From the NCBI GenBank assembly GCA_963585895.1, contig OY757921.1:53171590-53235589 (forward strand): a DNA stretch of 64,000 nucleotides. The letters run 5' to 3'. The translations under genes were made by a program, and so were the position numbers. Below are positions 46,690 through 60,156 of this stretch, one piece after another (the stretch's first letter is position 1; every line of letters begins with the position of its first letter). The stretch is from Sepioteuthis lessoniana (Eukaryota > Mollusca > Cephalopoda > Myopsida > Loliginidae). The notes below the pieces were generated by a model. The model saw nothing but the letters and a program-made list of their open reading frames with translations, did not search any database and was not told the DNA's origin.

Positions 46690-49600
46690 TCCAAATCACC
46701 ATTCTAACTTCAGCTCGGATTGCGAGAAATACTACACGATTCTATTATTGAAATTGAAGAAAAATGTTGTCTTCGACGTTCCCAACGTCAAGCAGCACGA
46801 TCTGCTTGGGTTTGATAGGGGCCGTACAATCCCTAACATGATTCCAAAACGGACGAACTCGCTCGCAGCAGTAGAAGGTGTGCTCAGCTGTTTCTTCTAA
46901 GCGACTGCCGAGGCGAGGATAATCGGACATTTCTGCCAGGCCCACTTTGTAATTAAGGCCAAAAAGGCGTAACGCATTCTGTGCAAGCCGCTAGGGTAGC
47001 GTGAATTCGGAGTTTTTCAAGAAGCCTGGATCAGACGCCCAATTCCAATGCAAGTAAACTTCCTACATCGACCAGCCGAGCCGATCTACGAAAGGATCCG
47101 AAACAGAGCCAATCAGTAGTTTCCGAACAGCTACTTTTGAGGCTGAGAAAGGTCACTGGACTCTGGAAGGTTGCAAACGGCCTTACGGCAATAGCTGACA
47201 AACTGTGCTTCGCCTTTCAGTTTACGTTGGCCCTCAGCCCAAGGGTCTGACTTAAGGCGAGGAAAGGTATCGCTTGCCTTTCAACAATGATCAACTCAAG
47301 TAACCCGGTCTTTCAGTTAACAAGTGGTTCTCCAGATCAGGAATACCTAAACCCCTATTACATGAACGTAGAAAACAGACCTGCATACGGACCATCGGCA
47401 TTCCAAAGTAATTTGGAAAGGGATCGTTGAAGCGCCAGCCGATATTCTTAGCAGGGGAAGTACAGACGAGCGGTAAAGTATCAAGAGGAAGATGTACACG
47501 ATGCACACTTCCGCCATGCTTTTAAGCACAGCCGCCTTCGAAGCCATGTACCCAACTGAGCATCTACCTTGGCCACTACCTCTGAGTAATTTCACTCCTG
47601 TTGGAAGTCAAGCCAAAACCACACACCGAAGATGTGGATAGGTCCGTCACTCCAGCGGAAAGACCCTGGCAGGCACCTAGCCACAAGCCTTCGCTTTTAT
47701 CAAAGTTGATCTTGGTCCCTACTATCTGTTAGTACCTCTCAACCGCCTTCCTTACTGCTGTTCATCTGCAACACTGCTTGTGGGTTGTGGCGCATCATAC
47801 TTTTACATTTGTGGAACGGTTTGAATCCAGCGGTTTCTAAAACATTCGCCAAGAACCAATGGTCAATGCTATCGAAGGCCTTAAAATAATCCAAATTGAT
47901 CAGCGTGGCTTCGGTGCTGTCTTCTCACCCTTTTAGGATTTTGTACACAAAGTGCAAGTTGTCTTGGATTCAGCTTCCCTTCACAACCTAGTTCTGCTCT
48001 GGTCCCTTTCAGATCACTAATGACAAGCTGCAAAGGGTTCGCTAAGACCCGAGCCACAATCTTTAATTCTCTATTAAGCAGCGTTATGGATCAGTAATCG
48101 TCTACGTTATCCCTAACATGCCTGCCACCTTTCTTAAACAATGTGATCACACCCTTGGTAACGCTACCAGGGATGGCTCCCTGGGCGAATCAGTAGTTGA
48201 ACATACACGTCAGAATAGGCACAAACATGTGTGGGAGCCTCAAGTACACTTCAGAGGGTAAACCATTCAGTCCAGGTAATTAGGCCAACCTGCTTCAACA
48301 CATCACAGACTTCGCATTCAGTAGCCAAACCCTCGCAGCTAACCACTTCAGCTTTAGGTTGAGAAAGTCGGCTAAATAGCTACCAAACTCCTGGACCGGA
48401 ACGTCAGTACAGCGAGCAAAGCTATTACGGAAGTGCACCCGAAAGGCGTCACACATCTAACGATTCGACCCGAGTATGTGCCTGTCCGGGGACTTGACTG
48501 ATTCGATATACCGAAAGAGCAACGTTCATACTTCTTCCTCACGCGCAAACGAGATGCATTTCCCGTCTTCATTGGGAGCTCTTTTTGACCTTGATCTAAC
48601 AACGTATCCCTCGTAGCGCTTGCTACCCTCACTCTTAAGGTCCCCTCTAGCTAAATCTACAGCTAGGGAATCCCCACTACCACTGTCCGGGAAAGCTTAT
48701 CTTGTAAAGCTTCTGCCACTTTGGTCCTATCTAAGTTGAACTGGTGACCGTATTTGATGGCGAAATCTATAATCCAATGTTTAAGATATCTCACCACTAA
48801 TTCCTGGAAACCGCTCCCACTTATGCCCGCTGAACTATGGATTCCAGCCAGTCCCGTAAGTCTCGTATCTCCAATAAGGAGGTATTGATCTCCCTGTCCC
48901 CAGTTAGGCCAGGCCTATTAACTAGCCACACACTGACCCTAACAAGTCTATGATCAGTCTGTGTTACATAGTGGAACGTAGGACATGTAACAAAATCAGT
49001 GTCAGCTCTTCTAACAAATACTCCGCCCAGATAAGATCTAACATGGACAGAAGGCGCACTAACCTGCCACGTCCACACTCCCTTTCTGGGTGATCCAGAC
49101 AAAACCTGTCGACCAAATAATAGTGAGCCATAAAATCGGTCTGGCTTCTTTCACACCATCCTGACACATTAGCTCCCATTCCAGCCCTACCTATCTTTGG
49201 ATAAAGCATTGCATTCCAATCACCCATTTACTCTATCCGTTTCGGATGTTCGAGGAACAGCACTAACTGCTGAAAAAAGGAAACCCTCACTGCAGCGATA
49301 TTGTGCGCATAAACTGCGACCACCCAGAACTCTAAACTTTTAGGGGCAACATTAGCAACAACCAGCCAGCCCACGTTATCTACATAGGCAAGATTTACAT
49401 CTGTATTAAGGCTGTGTCCGATTTTCAAAGACACCACAACGCTGCTATGTCTGTCGAATTGCCTAAAGGATGACATTATAATCCTTCAGCGCCCGACAAT
49501 ACGCGGCGCAAGTGCAGCAACATCCACACTGAGGTTGGAGAATTCACCAAGCAGGCTTTCACACTTGTTTGGATCCCTTGGTCCCCTCGCATTCATAGTG

Positions 49601-49830
49601 GCAAGGTTTAGATCCATCAAATTCACTTACTTTACGCACTGTCAACTACGGTATGGAAATCCGACGGGAGCCGGTGCCGATCTCAGTGGTGACTCGGCCG
49701 TCTCTGGACACCCCTTCGACATACATGGGATACTTCAATTTTAGGGCCCTAAAAGATGGGTGAACATAAACAGAGACCCACTCTGAACAGCAGTTAAACA
49801 TTTTTGATTGAGGAGTGCTTCAATCCGCCA
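46690..49830 (-). mobile_element. L1/Tx1-like LINE ORF2 relic (minus copy)
   Basis: On the minus strand: endonuclease at 49,476-49,000 (VVAVYAHN, GDWNAMLYPKIGRAG, NLVDRFCLDHP-like); RT near 48,000-47,880 (INLDYFKAFDSIDHWF); C-terminal zinc-type end at 46,945-46,745 (GSRLEETAEHTFYCCERVRP). It is more complete than the plus copy because it keeps the RT, but is full of stops and frameshifts. Confidence 0.75.
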
Positions 49831-51370
49831 ACCTTACCCTGCATCGGTTTGACTAACTTTCTCCAGGAACTTCCACAAGTTCTGTGTTTGGCTGTCAACC
49901 GAGCAAACGAACTTGGTCACCATAGGTGCACCCTTGAAATTTGGAGGATTGGCAATTTTAATTTGTTTACTTTTTCTAGGTTTAGTAGTGGTTTGAGTAT
50001 TTTGCAGAGCTGGAAATCTGCGATGTCTTTTGGGACCACAGAACACAGCCGCTGCTGCTTGAATGGAATCTCTATTTGTTGGTTTTTTTAGCCGGCGAGA
50101 CCGATTTTGTTCTTGGCCGGCTCGTTTGGGTTGATGTTATTGGGCTGTCTTTCTTCTGCTTGCGTTCTCGTTGTTTTATTTTTGGGTTTTTTTTTTTTGG
50201 TAGTTGAAGAGTTCAAGTGGAGAAAGAGAGAGTTGAGTTTGAGAAAAGAGGGTTGGAGAGGGAGAGGGCAGACGTGGGCTGCAAGTGGAGTTGGTTTTAT
50301 TTTGCTATTGAGGGAGGCTGTTCAGCTTTGTCTTGTTGAGGAGGTTGATGAGGTTGTTCTTGATAAGGAGGTTGAGATTGTTTTTCTCGTGGGGGTTGTT
50401 TTTGAAGGGTTGTTGGGGTCTTGGGCTGGTAGTGCTTTTTTCCTCTTTTCTGAGGGGGGTTGTTAAGGGAAGTGATGCAACAGGGTTTATTATTGAGGAC
50501 TTCTCCGCTGCCCCTTCTTTTTAAGTTTACTGTTGTTTTCATTTATTTTTTTTCTTTTTGTCCTGGGGGGATTTTGGTTGTTGAAGCAGGAGCTGTGTTA
50601 TCATTCTTGGGAACTTTGGTACTTTGATTAGCAGTTTCGTTTGTTTTTGTGTCACTTGATGTGTCTTTAGGTGTTGTTTCATTTATTGTTTTGATGGGTA
50701 CTTTTTTCTATATACATGAGTCCATTTGTTTTCTTGATTGAGCAAGTCTTTATTTTTTATCCTGGGTGTTTGAGATGATGTCTTCAGTTGTTTTTTGTTG
50801 TTTTCTTTTGGGCCTTCTGATGGCACATTTTCGTTAAGTAGCTGAGTTGTTTTCAATTCTGACTTTGCGGTCACCTGCCCTCTACCACCACCATCTGTCA
50901 CGGCTGTAGATGGAATCCGGGATGCTTTGGAAGCCTTCCCGGTTTAGGCATATGTGAAACACGTCCCAGTGGCAGCGCAAAGTTGTGTCCCCTCCCTTAC
51001 TTTTCCGTGGCTGCTCAGAAATGAGACAACTCCATACCCTGTGATGTTGGCCGAGACGTTGCATACTGTCATCCACGTATTCGGGCTCTAGCCAGAAGAA
51101 ATTTGTTATTATGCAGCTCTCCGTCAATTTTGTTGCTTGTCCTTTTGTTGGCAGCAGGACATCCCATGTTGCAAAGCTTCTTCTGCAGAAATAACGAGAT
51201 AGGATGCCCGTTGTCTGTAGTAATTCTTCAAAAACATCCTTTGTCAAAACCGCCAGTCTCCTGGTTTTAAGGTCCACTACTGTCAATGATAGAATTATTG
51301 GTTCAAGACGGTCTGAGGTTCCCAGGATGGGTAAGATGATGTTATCTTTAAAGTAAGGCCCACCCTATCC
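49830..51370 (-). mobile_element. LINE ORF1 relic (minus copy)
   Basis: 51,286-50,882 is an uninterrupted 134-codon stretch (TVVDLKTRRLAVLTKDVFEE ... WLEPEYVDDSMQRLGQHHR) that looks like the N-terminal nucleic-acid-binding part of an L1/Tx1-type ORF1. Then come Lys/Gln/Pro-rich segments to 50,297 and KGAPMVTKFVCSVDSQTQN at 49,930-49,870, matching the plus copy near 44,730. It continues into ORF2 below 49,800. Confidence 0.6.
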
Positions 51371-51479
51371 CTTTCATATATTCGAGTCTCTTGATAGTTG
51401 TTTTCCAGGAGACTCACGCTTTTGGAGGGCTTTCGGTTTATTGCCCTGGTTGAATTGGGCTGGTTGATTATATATGATG

Positions 51480-51600
51480 TAGTCGCTCCTGATTGGCTAA
51501 TCTATTTCTTCTACTTTAGTCGTCTCTCGTTGGTTATTCTACTGATGTATATAAATATTTGCAGACAATTTTTAAACGACCGACACACACAGGCTTCCCC
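51480..51600 (+). promoter_or_regulatory. Second copy of the promoter-like LINE 5' segment
   Basis: Contains GATTGGCT, GTTGGTTATTC and TATAAATATTTGC, matching 43,555-43,690. It lies at the outer end of the minus-strand LINE ORF1 relic. Confidence 0.4.
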
Positions 51601-52900
51601 GACAAACAATTCAACAATCGGTATCACCATTACCTTCGTGTTTTTTAGCTTTTTCGGCTCTCTATCAAGGTTTAGATATTTATTCTTTTAATTTTACTCG
51701 ATGGTTTGCCGGGGCAGCAAAGTTCATTATTCGGCTGGTTAATTTTTTTGGTAACTACCACTAGGTATGTTTGTCTAGCCAAGATTAATTGATCTGTTTG
51801 TATCCCAAAATCCCTGACAAAATTTTTCATCTCATTCTCTAGGATATATTCTGGGTTGTGCATATACAACTTCTTTGTATGGTCAAATTTCAATTTTCCT
51901 TACCCAATCATATTTAGTCTTATATTCTATTTGCGTTAATTTTATGCATTCGCTTATTATGTGATTGATCGTTGCGTTTCAATCAAAATGTAACCTATAC
52001 TTGCTAGTTCCTTGCAACTTATCTATTTTTACTTTAATGTAGTTTGTCCTTATGGCATTGTTCTGTGCTGCGATTGGAATATATTTAGTTTCTCTTAAAA
52101 GTTTTCTCTTTCATAGTCATGTCCAAGTCTTCTCCTGTGATTTCCTTTGTTTGCAGTTTAAAACATCCATACAATTGCTTTTCTTCCCCCCCCACACACA
52201 CACACTTTTTTTTTGTTTTCCAGTTATTGCTGTTCTGTTGATCTTGTGTTGTTTCTGCTGGTGCTTATGATTAGTCTTTCTTCTTCTTTTTTATGTAGTC
52301 TTCAAAACGTTTTATCGATGTATCGACGCAATCTTCAATGCTCTTTCTCCTCCTTTTCTGTACCCATATAGCCCATCTATGTCATCTCAGGAATGTAAGG
52401 CCTCATGCTTCGTCACAGGTTTTCTTGTTCTCTTGTCAACTTGTTGAAGTTCTTCCTTCAACTACTTTATGAAAGATTCCGAGTATCTTACAAGGAGGAC
52501 AGCCGAAGTGTTTTTTCCTTGATGAGATTTCTGCTATATAGCTTGATTTCGATTTGTTTTCTCGTTTTCCTGCGATACTCTTTTTATTTTTTTTTCTTTC
52601 ATCTCTGCTTGCCTTATTGTGTCTGCTTGCAATATTCACAAGTACTTGAAGTTTTCTTTTTCTGCCAGCGTTCTGATTTTTCTTCATTTAGTTGTTCCAT
52701 TCCTTCCATCATTCGTTTTTTCTACATCTTATTATAAGCATGACACATTTTCTATGCTAAATTCCATGCCTATATCCTGACTCTATATCCTCACTGCCTT
52801 TAAAAGGGTTTTCAACTCATTTTCATTTTTGGCAAACAGTTTGATGTCCTCCACGTACATTAGGTGGTTAATATTTTACTATTATTATTATTATTATTAT
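51600..52900 (-). mobile_element. LINE RT/3' relic
   Basis: Same family as 16,630 and 62,870. On the minus strand, 52,850-52,600 reads AKNENELKTLLKAVRI and later KYL-ILQADTIRQAEMKEK, and the 3' end is near 51,900-51,680. Ends in an (ATT)n run near 52,880. Confidence 0.65.
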
Positions 52901-53029
52901 AGATTTTTTTAGAAACCGATATTTTCATTTCTCTCTGCTGATATTCACATCATTCTTGTCTATTTTTTCATATTCCAAAAAGAATAGCTACTTGAATAGA
53001 AATACAATTTACTCCAACAACTTATTTAC

Positions 53030-53352
53030 CCAGTCGGCTGGAGCTGTAGAATACATCGACTGCATCTCTGCAGAAGGATATGACTCCCAAAAGAGTGCCC
53101 GGGATATGACACTAAACAATCTAAGGGGGATGCCCCAATAATATTGGAGCTGTGAGCAATGCAGGGTAACCCTTCATTGTCATAACCCCCATGTCCGTTC
53201 TGTATTAGCATCTGATTGGGTCCTATCTACAGTCAAATGGATCCAAATTGTGTACGTATGTTAAACTGAATTGTTTGAAATAGAACTTTTTTTACATTTA
53301 ACAGCATGTAAACAAAAACTGCACTTATGATAAACTGAATTGCTTGAAATAG

Positions 53353-53410
<58 letters not shown>

Positions 53411-53460
53411 AATTAAATAAAGTACAATGATTGATATGTCATAAAACCAAACCAAACTAC
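53030..53460 (+). repeat. LTR-like repeat with tandem subunits, copy 2
   Basis: It starts with ctggagctgtagaatacatc and ends with tandem units of the type cttatgataaactgaattgc-ttgaaatagaa, with a (TA)n run inserted at 53,356-53,407. It matches 56,030-56,480 (same strand) and 34,990-35,420 (opposite strand). Confidence 0.7.
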
Positions 53461-54666
53461 TAAAAACAGTTATTATTATTATCATTCTAATCATCTTTTT
53501 ACAAGATCAAGAAAATCCAAATATTTGTCTTTTTATTTAACATCGATTTTACACAGTACATTCAGTTAAAGTTAAAATCATTCGTAGGAATCGAAGTGAA
53601 AGGATTTCACTGCTGCCTTTGTTTCGTTTCATAAAAGAAAAATAATTATGCTGGTATGTACACCTTACAAAGCCAATGATTTCATTGTTCCCTTTAAATA
53701 GATATAAATTCTAAACCTACCAGCTAAAATATCTAGATTAAAATCTTATACAGATCCAAACAAAAGGCATATCAATATAATTTTCAGGTTATTCATACTT
53801 TAATCTCTTACATTGAGTAAAGCATAATCCGGTAGGCTTATTTGGGTAGATATCTCAAAGGAAATACATTTATACACTCTAAAGCAATGGACATGAAAGT
53901 ATCTCTCTGGTGGAGTCTTTGTGGTAAGAAGCTTTAACAATTTTATTAGCTGGTTTTTTTTTTTTCGAGTTCATACATATTTCAATTTTTATTGAAAAAT
54001 CTGCGACAAATTAACCGACATGGCTGAAAGATGATGAAATGTTTATGTGTGAAAAACTAGAGGTTTTCAGGAATGAAGTGTTAGCATCAAGCTTACTGCT
54101 TTCTTTAAAATATAGACTTATCCAAGGAATATATGTTTTATATTTCTAAGGTGGATTCATTAAATTTATACTGGCACAGTGGCATAGCATAAGGGTATCC
54201 AATTATTAGGGAATCGTATACTACATGCTATGTTACGAATGAATACGTTTTTTTCCGCATCAGCTGTCTTTTCAAAAAGCTGTTTCCTAAGCTTGAATAG
54301 TGTAAGAATATAAGATCATGACACTTAATTAAGTATACATTACATGCATTAATGATAATTTGAGTCTAGCAGAATAACCATAATTCTCTTAGAATAATGA
54401 AATGCAGCAATGGTGAGTTTCATCCGAAATTCAGTGAAAATTAATTATCTGTTTAAATAATAAACCTTAACTTAGTTCTTATGAGGACATAAAATAGTTA
54501 TGGTAAAAAAAGCAGTAAAAAAAAATCGGTGGTCGATTATGAGCTTGTGGAAATCGCAGTATAAATCTATTTCAACTGAACTTTTCAATGAAGATCATTT
54601 TACAATGTAATAAGTATTTTCGACCACCACCACAAGAACCAGTGCTGCTGCTGCTGCTTCTACACA

Positions 54667-54699
<33 letters not shown>

Positions 54700-55164
54700 G
54701 CTACAATAGTCTTAGTAATACTCCAAGTGAGTAGACTAAATCTATGTATTTACCCAATCCCACTGGCATAAGCAGGATGTAACACAAGGTCAATTCCTTT
54801 TATATTCACTAAAACAGGTTTTAATTCAGTATTTTCCCGCTAGAGTGGTTACCTTAAGAAGGCCAAAGAACTGTCCCTAAATATATGCACATACTACTGG
54901 GCTATCGGAAACAATTTTCAGTTGATGGCTTTCGTGTGACATAGCAACACACACACTGTGACATGCCACGAAGACACTCGTGATCTTGTTAAATTAAATG
55001 TGGATGGAGCGGGTTATGAAGCTTTAAGAGGTTCTATGATCATTGCGAAGAAAGTGGCACGATGGCGGTGATTCAATGTTGGCAATATTAATCGTATGTT
55101 TAAACTGAATAAATTCAAACTTATATTCATGCTACAGTCATATATATATATATATATATATATA

Positions 55165-55223
<59 letters not shown>

Positions 55224-55511
55224 AGTAATTTTTTAGTAAATTTCCTTTTCCTTAACGTCCAGGTTCATAACTGTCAATTAATCTAAACTTTGATTAACAC
55301 TTACTTTCTGGAAAGTTGTGAATGAAAATAGAATTATACAAAGTGGCCACAAATTTGTCTAACATTTGCATGAAGAGGCTGCAAACTAAGAATGTCTGGG
55401 GTTATTGTAAGATATTGAACCCTGAGTTAATAGTAACGACGCATTAGCACCGAAAGCGCACTTGACTCCGAAGTAGATGGACACCTGTTTTACATCGGCT
55501 GTTGTTCCAGT

Positions 55512-55563
<52 letters not shown>

Positions 55564-55626
55564 TTATTGCATTTTCCTCAAAAATGATAACAAATATTTA
55601 ATTTACCGACAAATTAATACTATATG

Positions 55627-55669
<43 letters not shown>

Positions 55670-55860
55670 AAATAAATATGTACATGTACTCACACACCCA
55701 TGGAATAGAGAAATAAAGATACATCATATTAAAAATCCGTTACAATATATATATATCTTTTTCTTCTAAGTTGTCTGTGTGTCAATACTGCAATATAGAT
55801 GCATCGCATAGTCGTTTAAAATATACACAGGGAAAATATAATGGTTATCACACGAGAATG
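53460..55860. other. Intergenic AT-rich region with microsatellites
   Basis: It holds (CTG)n and (CTA)n at about 54,638-54,700, (TA)n(TG)n at 55,140-55,219, (TA)n at 55,518-55,558 and (TA)n(TG)n at 55,629-55,668. No coding relic recognised. Confidence 0.7.
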
Positions 55861-56630
55861 CTGCCACTTGTCTTGAACAAATCCTGGACCTAACACCCTA
55901 CAAAACAGCAGTTGTACGGACATCAGCCTCCCATCTCACAAACCATATAACTAAGACGAAAAACCTTCAAGGTACTACTGAAGAAGTAGGAATTAGAAAA
56001 TAAGCGACGTTCTCTCATGGATTCTTGTTCAGTCGACTGGGGTTGCAGAATACAACGACTGCATCTTTGCTGAAGTTTAAGACTCTCCCTACAAGTGTTC
56101 TTGATATGACACAATCAATCTGATGCTGAGGTTTCAGAAATGGTGAATCATTGGGAAATGCGGAGTAGCCCTTTATTGCTATCTCTCCCCGGTCCCTTCT
56201 GACCCGGAGTGGTAGCAGATGAAAGGCTCCTATGTATGGGTTAAATAGAACTAAAGTGCACCTATGATAAACTGTATTCCTTGAAATAGAATTGTTTTTA
56301 CGTATAAATTGTGTACTTATGCTCAACTGAATTGTTTGAAAATGTGTCAAATTAAACAAAACTTTGTACATATGTTAAATGAATCATATGAAATAGGACT
56401 TTTTATATGTATAAAAATGGATTTGACATTAAATAAACTACAATGGTTGATATGCCATAAACCAAACCAAATTAATAGACTCATGCACATCGACACCTCA
56501 GTGCCTATCAACAAAGACTTACATCTCTATGCACACAGTATGCAACTTGAAAGACCTGCCAGGAACGATGGATGATAGAGATGGATAGCTAAGGAGAGTC
56601 AGGAAATCTCATGATGATGATGATATCTTA
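55860..56630 (+). mobile_element. LINE 3' end interrupted by LTR-like repeat copy 3
   Basis: Left part 55,870-56,010 and right part 56,530-56,630 (with a (GAT)n tail) match the LINE 3' end at 33,650-33,990. Between them, about 56,030-56,480 is the LTR-like repeat with tandem subunits. Borders of the insertion are approximate. Confidence 0.6.
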
Positions 56631-57239
56631 TTAATATATATCCATGCAATATTTTGATTTTAAATACGTATTTTCAACTTCTAATGTTGAAAACACAATC
56701 TTAAATTACCTTATTAAATAGGATCTTCATCGGTCATTCCTCTTTTAGCACTGACATGATCGCATCTATGATCTAATGTTTAAGAATGAGAAAAACGCAA
56801 ATAAAACAGTTAAGAAAATCTGTAGTGGTGATGAATAATGTGTTCAAATGGATCGGCACGTCCAAAACTGGTTTCAAAGTTTAGTTCTCACAATACTTAA
56901 TTGAGAGAGGAACCAAGACCAGGATGCTTATCAGACCTCACTCAAAATGCTTTAAGGAATGTTTAGAGGTTAATCCATGCAAAATACTTGAAATTACTAC
57001 TCGGCTTCAGCATATCCCGTTCCACAATCTTCATTCACATAAAAAAGAACGGAAAAGTAAGTAGGCAAGTCGTTTGAGTTCCTTACACCCTTCGTAAGAA
57101 GAAAAATCGCATATCTCTTGTTAAAAGTCTTCTTTCAGGACATAGAAATGACCAGTTTCTCAAGACCCTTACAGACAAAAATTCGTTTTTATAATAAACA
57201 AATTATGAAAATTTGTATTTAACAGCAAAATTTGTATTT

Positions 57240-58260
57240 AACAGCAAAATTGTACAAAATTCAATATTTACATTTATTCCCTTTCAATTGTAATACTTCA
57301 ACGCACTTCTTAAGTTTTCAATAAGTTTTCTGAGAGTTTCAGATGAAATTTCATTCCAATAGTATTTGATGCAAGATTTTAAAGTTTCTCTATCTTCAAA
57401 TTGACGTTTATTTTTGTATACTCTTCTTGACAAAATACTCCACACATTTTCTATTGATTTTAAATCTGTAGACTTTGTGGGCCAGCCCAAAACTTCAATA
57501 TTTTTAGTTTTAAACCAGTGTTTCGTGAGCTTAGAAGTGTGTATGGCCACGTTGTCCTGTCAAAAAATGGAATTATTGGTGTCTAAACGATTCATAAATG
57601 GGAAGACATTTTTTCCAACAGAGCAGAGTTTGTTTCCCTTCCCTCACTTCTAAATCAGTCTCTCCAGACGCAGAAAAAACTCCTCAAGCCATAACAGATC
57701 CTCCTCCAAATATTATTTTTGAAAACAGCTGCTTCTCCTTTCTTAAATCATGCCAATAACACTGGGAGCGGTCAGACCGATCCAAATTAAACTTTTTCTC
57801 ATCTGAAAACACCACAGTCTCCGATTTCTCCATTTTCAATGTTACTTTTTTCTTTACCCAATCTACGCGCATCTTCTTGTGTTTAGCAGTTAAAGCAAGA
57901 ACTGTCTTCCTGTTTCGATATATAATATTTGGCGATTCATGGAGAAGTTAACGAACTTTTCTTGGAGTGATAGGTAAATTCTGAGATTGATTATCCTTTA
58001 GAAACTTCTCGAAAAAGTCGACATCTGGCGGCATTTTTAATTTTAGGGGAATAACACGGACGTTTTCTGGTGCCATACGATTCAGGGTGCTTTAGATAAT
58101 TTCTCACACTTGTTTGGGACCTTGACAGATCTCCAGCAATGAAAGTTTTTCTTTCCTGTTTACAGGCAGAAATTTCCTCTTTTTCATTTTCATTCAAAGG
58201 GGAATTCCAAGGCATTTTGCCGTAAGTGTATTCAATTATGAAATGTTTAAATAGCACTTA
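57240..58260 (-). mobile_element. Tc1-like DD34E transposase relic
   Basis: On the minus strand from 58,257: a helix-turn-helix region (SRSQTSVRNYLKHPESYG). Then at 57,872-57,684 VVFSDEKKFNLDRSDRSQCY with the first catalytic Asp. Then QDNVAIHTSKL near 57,556 with the second Asp, and STDLKSIENVW with the Glu. Exactly 34 residues lie between the second Asp and the Glu. A stop just before QDN and shifts between the pieces make it inactive. I could not define its terminal repeats. Confidence 0.85.
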
Positions 58261-58842
58261 CATGGCTGAAAATCATTATCAATGCCTTTTCATAACCTGT
58301 GCTTGCACTCAGTCTTCCTTTGGCATACTGAAGTAATGTTGTATAGTCACAACCATGACCAACTATACAAGCACATATGCATGCGAAATCATTACGACAC
58401 ACAAAGACGAGCGACAAATATACGTCTCACTTTATTTGAAAGGATTGTGTGTGATTGGGAGTTGGAGACCGAACAGAACTGAAACATATTGACACCACTC
58501 TTATGGCCGTCAGCGTTTCTTTCCCGTTCTCTTGATACTGCTCGCCCACGTCAATAGAATATGCACTTCCGCCGTCTTTGGAATGGCATGTTTGGCGGGG
58601 TCAGAGGTCAATATACAACAGTAAACCAGACATACAATTTTTCAATACTGCCTTATAATCATTTCCATACTAAAAAAACGAAGTTTTGTTAATAACATTT
58701 TTTGGTGAAAAGTTGTTATAAAATCGAATATATATACTAATACCCATTGGATCTAGGTGCCACACACAAATTTTCAGAGGAATTTGTATCGTAATAAGAA
58801 AATTATTAACAATTTAATGGTGTGTTTTATACTTATTTTCAT

Positions 58843-58846
<4 letters not shown>

Positions 58847-58908
<62 letters not shown>

Positions 58909-59000
58909 TTTATGGTTTTTACAAGTTCACTTGGTGAGTTAGTGGAGGACGAAATATTGCAATAAGGTTAAAAAGTGCTCGATATCAGTGATAGAGCATT

Positions 59001-59064
<64 letters not shown>
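58847..59064. repeat. (TA)n(GA)n and (TA)n(TG)n microsatellites
   Basis: TA/GA at 58,847-58,902 and TA/TG at 59,003-59,064. Confidence 0.95.
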
Positions 59065-59066
<2 letters not shown>

Positions 59067-60156
59067 ATATAACATAGTAGAATCTGTGACCCTGGGTTTC
59101 ATTCACTTTGTATTCGTCGGACAGAGTGAAGATTTAAAAACAACGATTAATATGGTTAGTTTTATTGTTCGAAAAGTTGGGGTTATTTGTGTGATATTAT
59201 TGGCTGTGAACGCCTACGTATTTCTCACGACACGAGATGTCCAGCACGTACTTCCAACTTCTGGATTGTTCTACCAATATAGTCAGCATCACACTGACAC
59301 TGAAACCTATGAGCTAACATAATTTGTTGCATTACAGGTAGGACATCCTTTTAAAAAGATAAAAAGGCAGATATTGTGATAAAAATGATTTTAACCTTAA
59401 CTGAATAAAAACAACGTCCGACCGTCGAGGAAATTTTATCAGCAAATATCAAACTGGCAGGTCCAATCAACAAGAGCTTCACGTATAGCCAACGTTTTGA
59501 AAGAAAAACATTTTAGTTGTATTAAATTTAGATATCGTAGATCTAATACTACTCGAAATAATATCCTCAGGATACCCATTTTTCAAAAATAATTAAGTGA
59601 ATTTTTAAGCTCTACTTCAATCCTGCTATCAGAACAAATTATTAATGCCCGGTGAATAAGACATTTGACAAGGTCAACCTAAATATATTTAGGGGTGAAG
59701 ATACCCCAACTAGTGTATAACCCCATGAAGTTGACTTTCGATATACATTATTAACAAAGGAAGAAGAACTTCTCTCAACCAGCACGTCGAGAAAAGGTCA
59801 CATGTTATTCTCCTCATTCGTAGTCAATGAAAAAGAGGTGAAGATTATTCAGGTATTGATAAAATTCTATGGCCTCATACTGGAAGAAAAATAATCAAAA
59901 GTATCATCCACGTAATGAGCATAAAAATATGGTTGAGAAACACTATCGAAAAGCTGTTGTTCCGAAAAACCATCAATACTATAGCCATAAGGGTAAAAAG
60001 GGAGCTGCCCATAGATATTCAATCTACTATATTCAATAACCAGCTCGATCAATTCAAAGAAAACATTTTATAGAAATTGCGGGGCTTTTAAACGACTACG
60101 ATATAAATAATTGGTACAAATACTATTAATATCATTCAAAAGAATTTTGATAACAG

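Noticed and set aside
50107-50466. Plus-strand 119-codon frame rich in Val/Leu/Glu
   Set aside because: It lies antisense to the Lys/Gln/Pro-rich ORF1 relic of the minus-strand LINE and has no domain of its own.
59153-59322. Plus-strand frame beginning MVSFIVRKVGVICVILLAVN that looks like a signal peptide or membrane segment
   Set aside because: It is the antisense of the GIY-YIG-type part of the Penelope relic; the hydrophobicity comes from the opposite strand.
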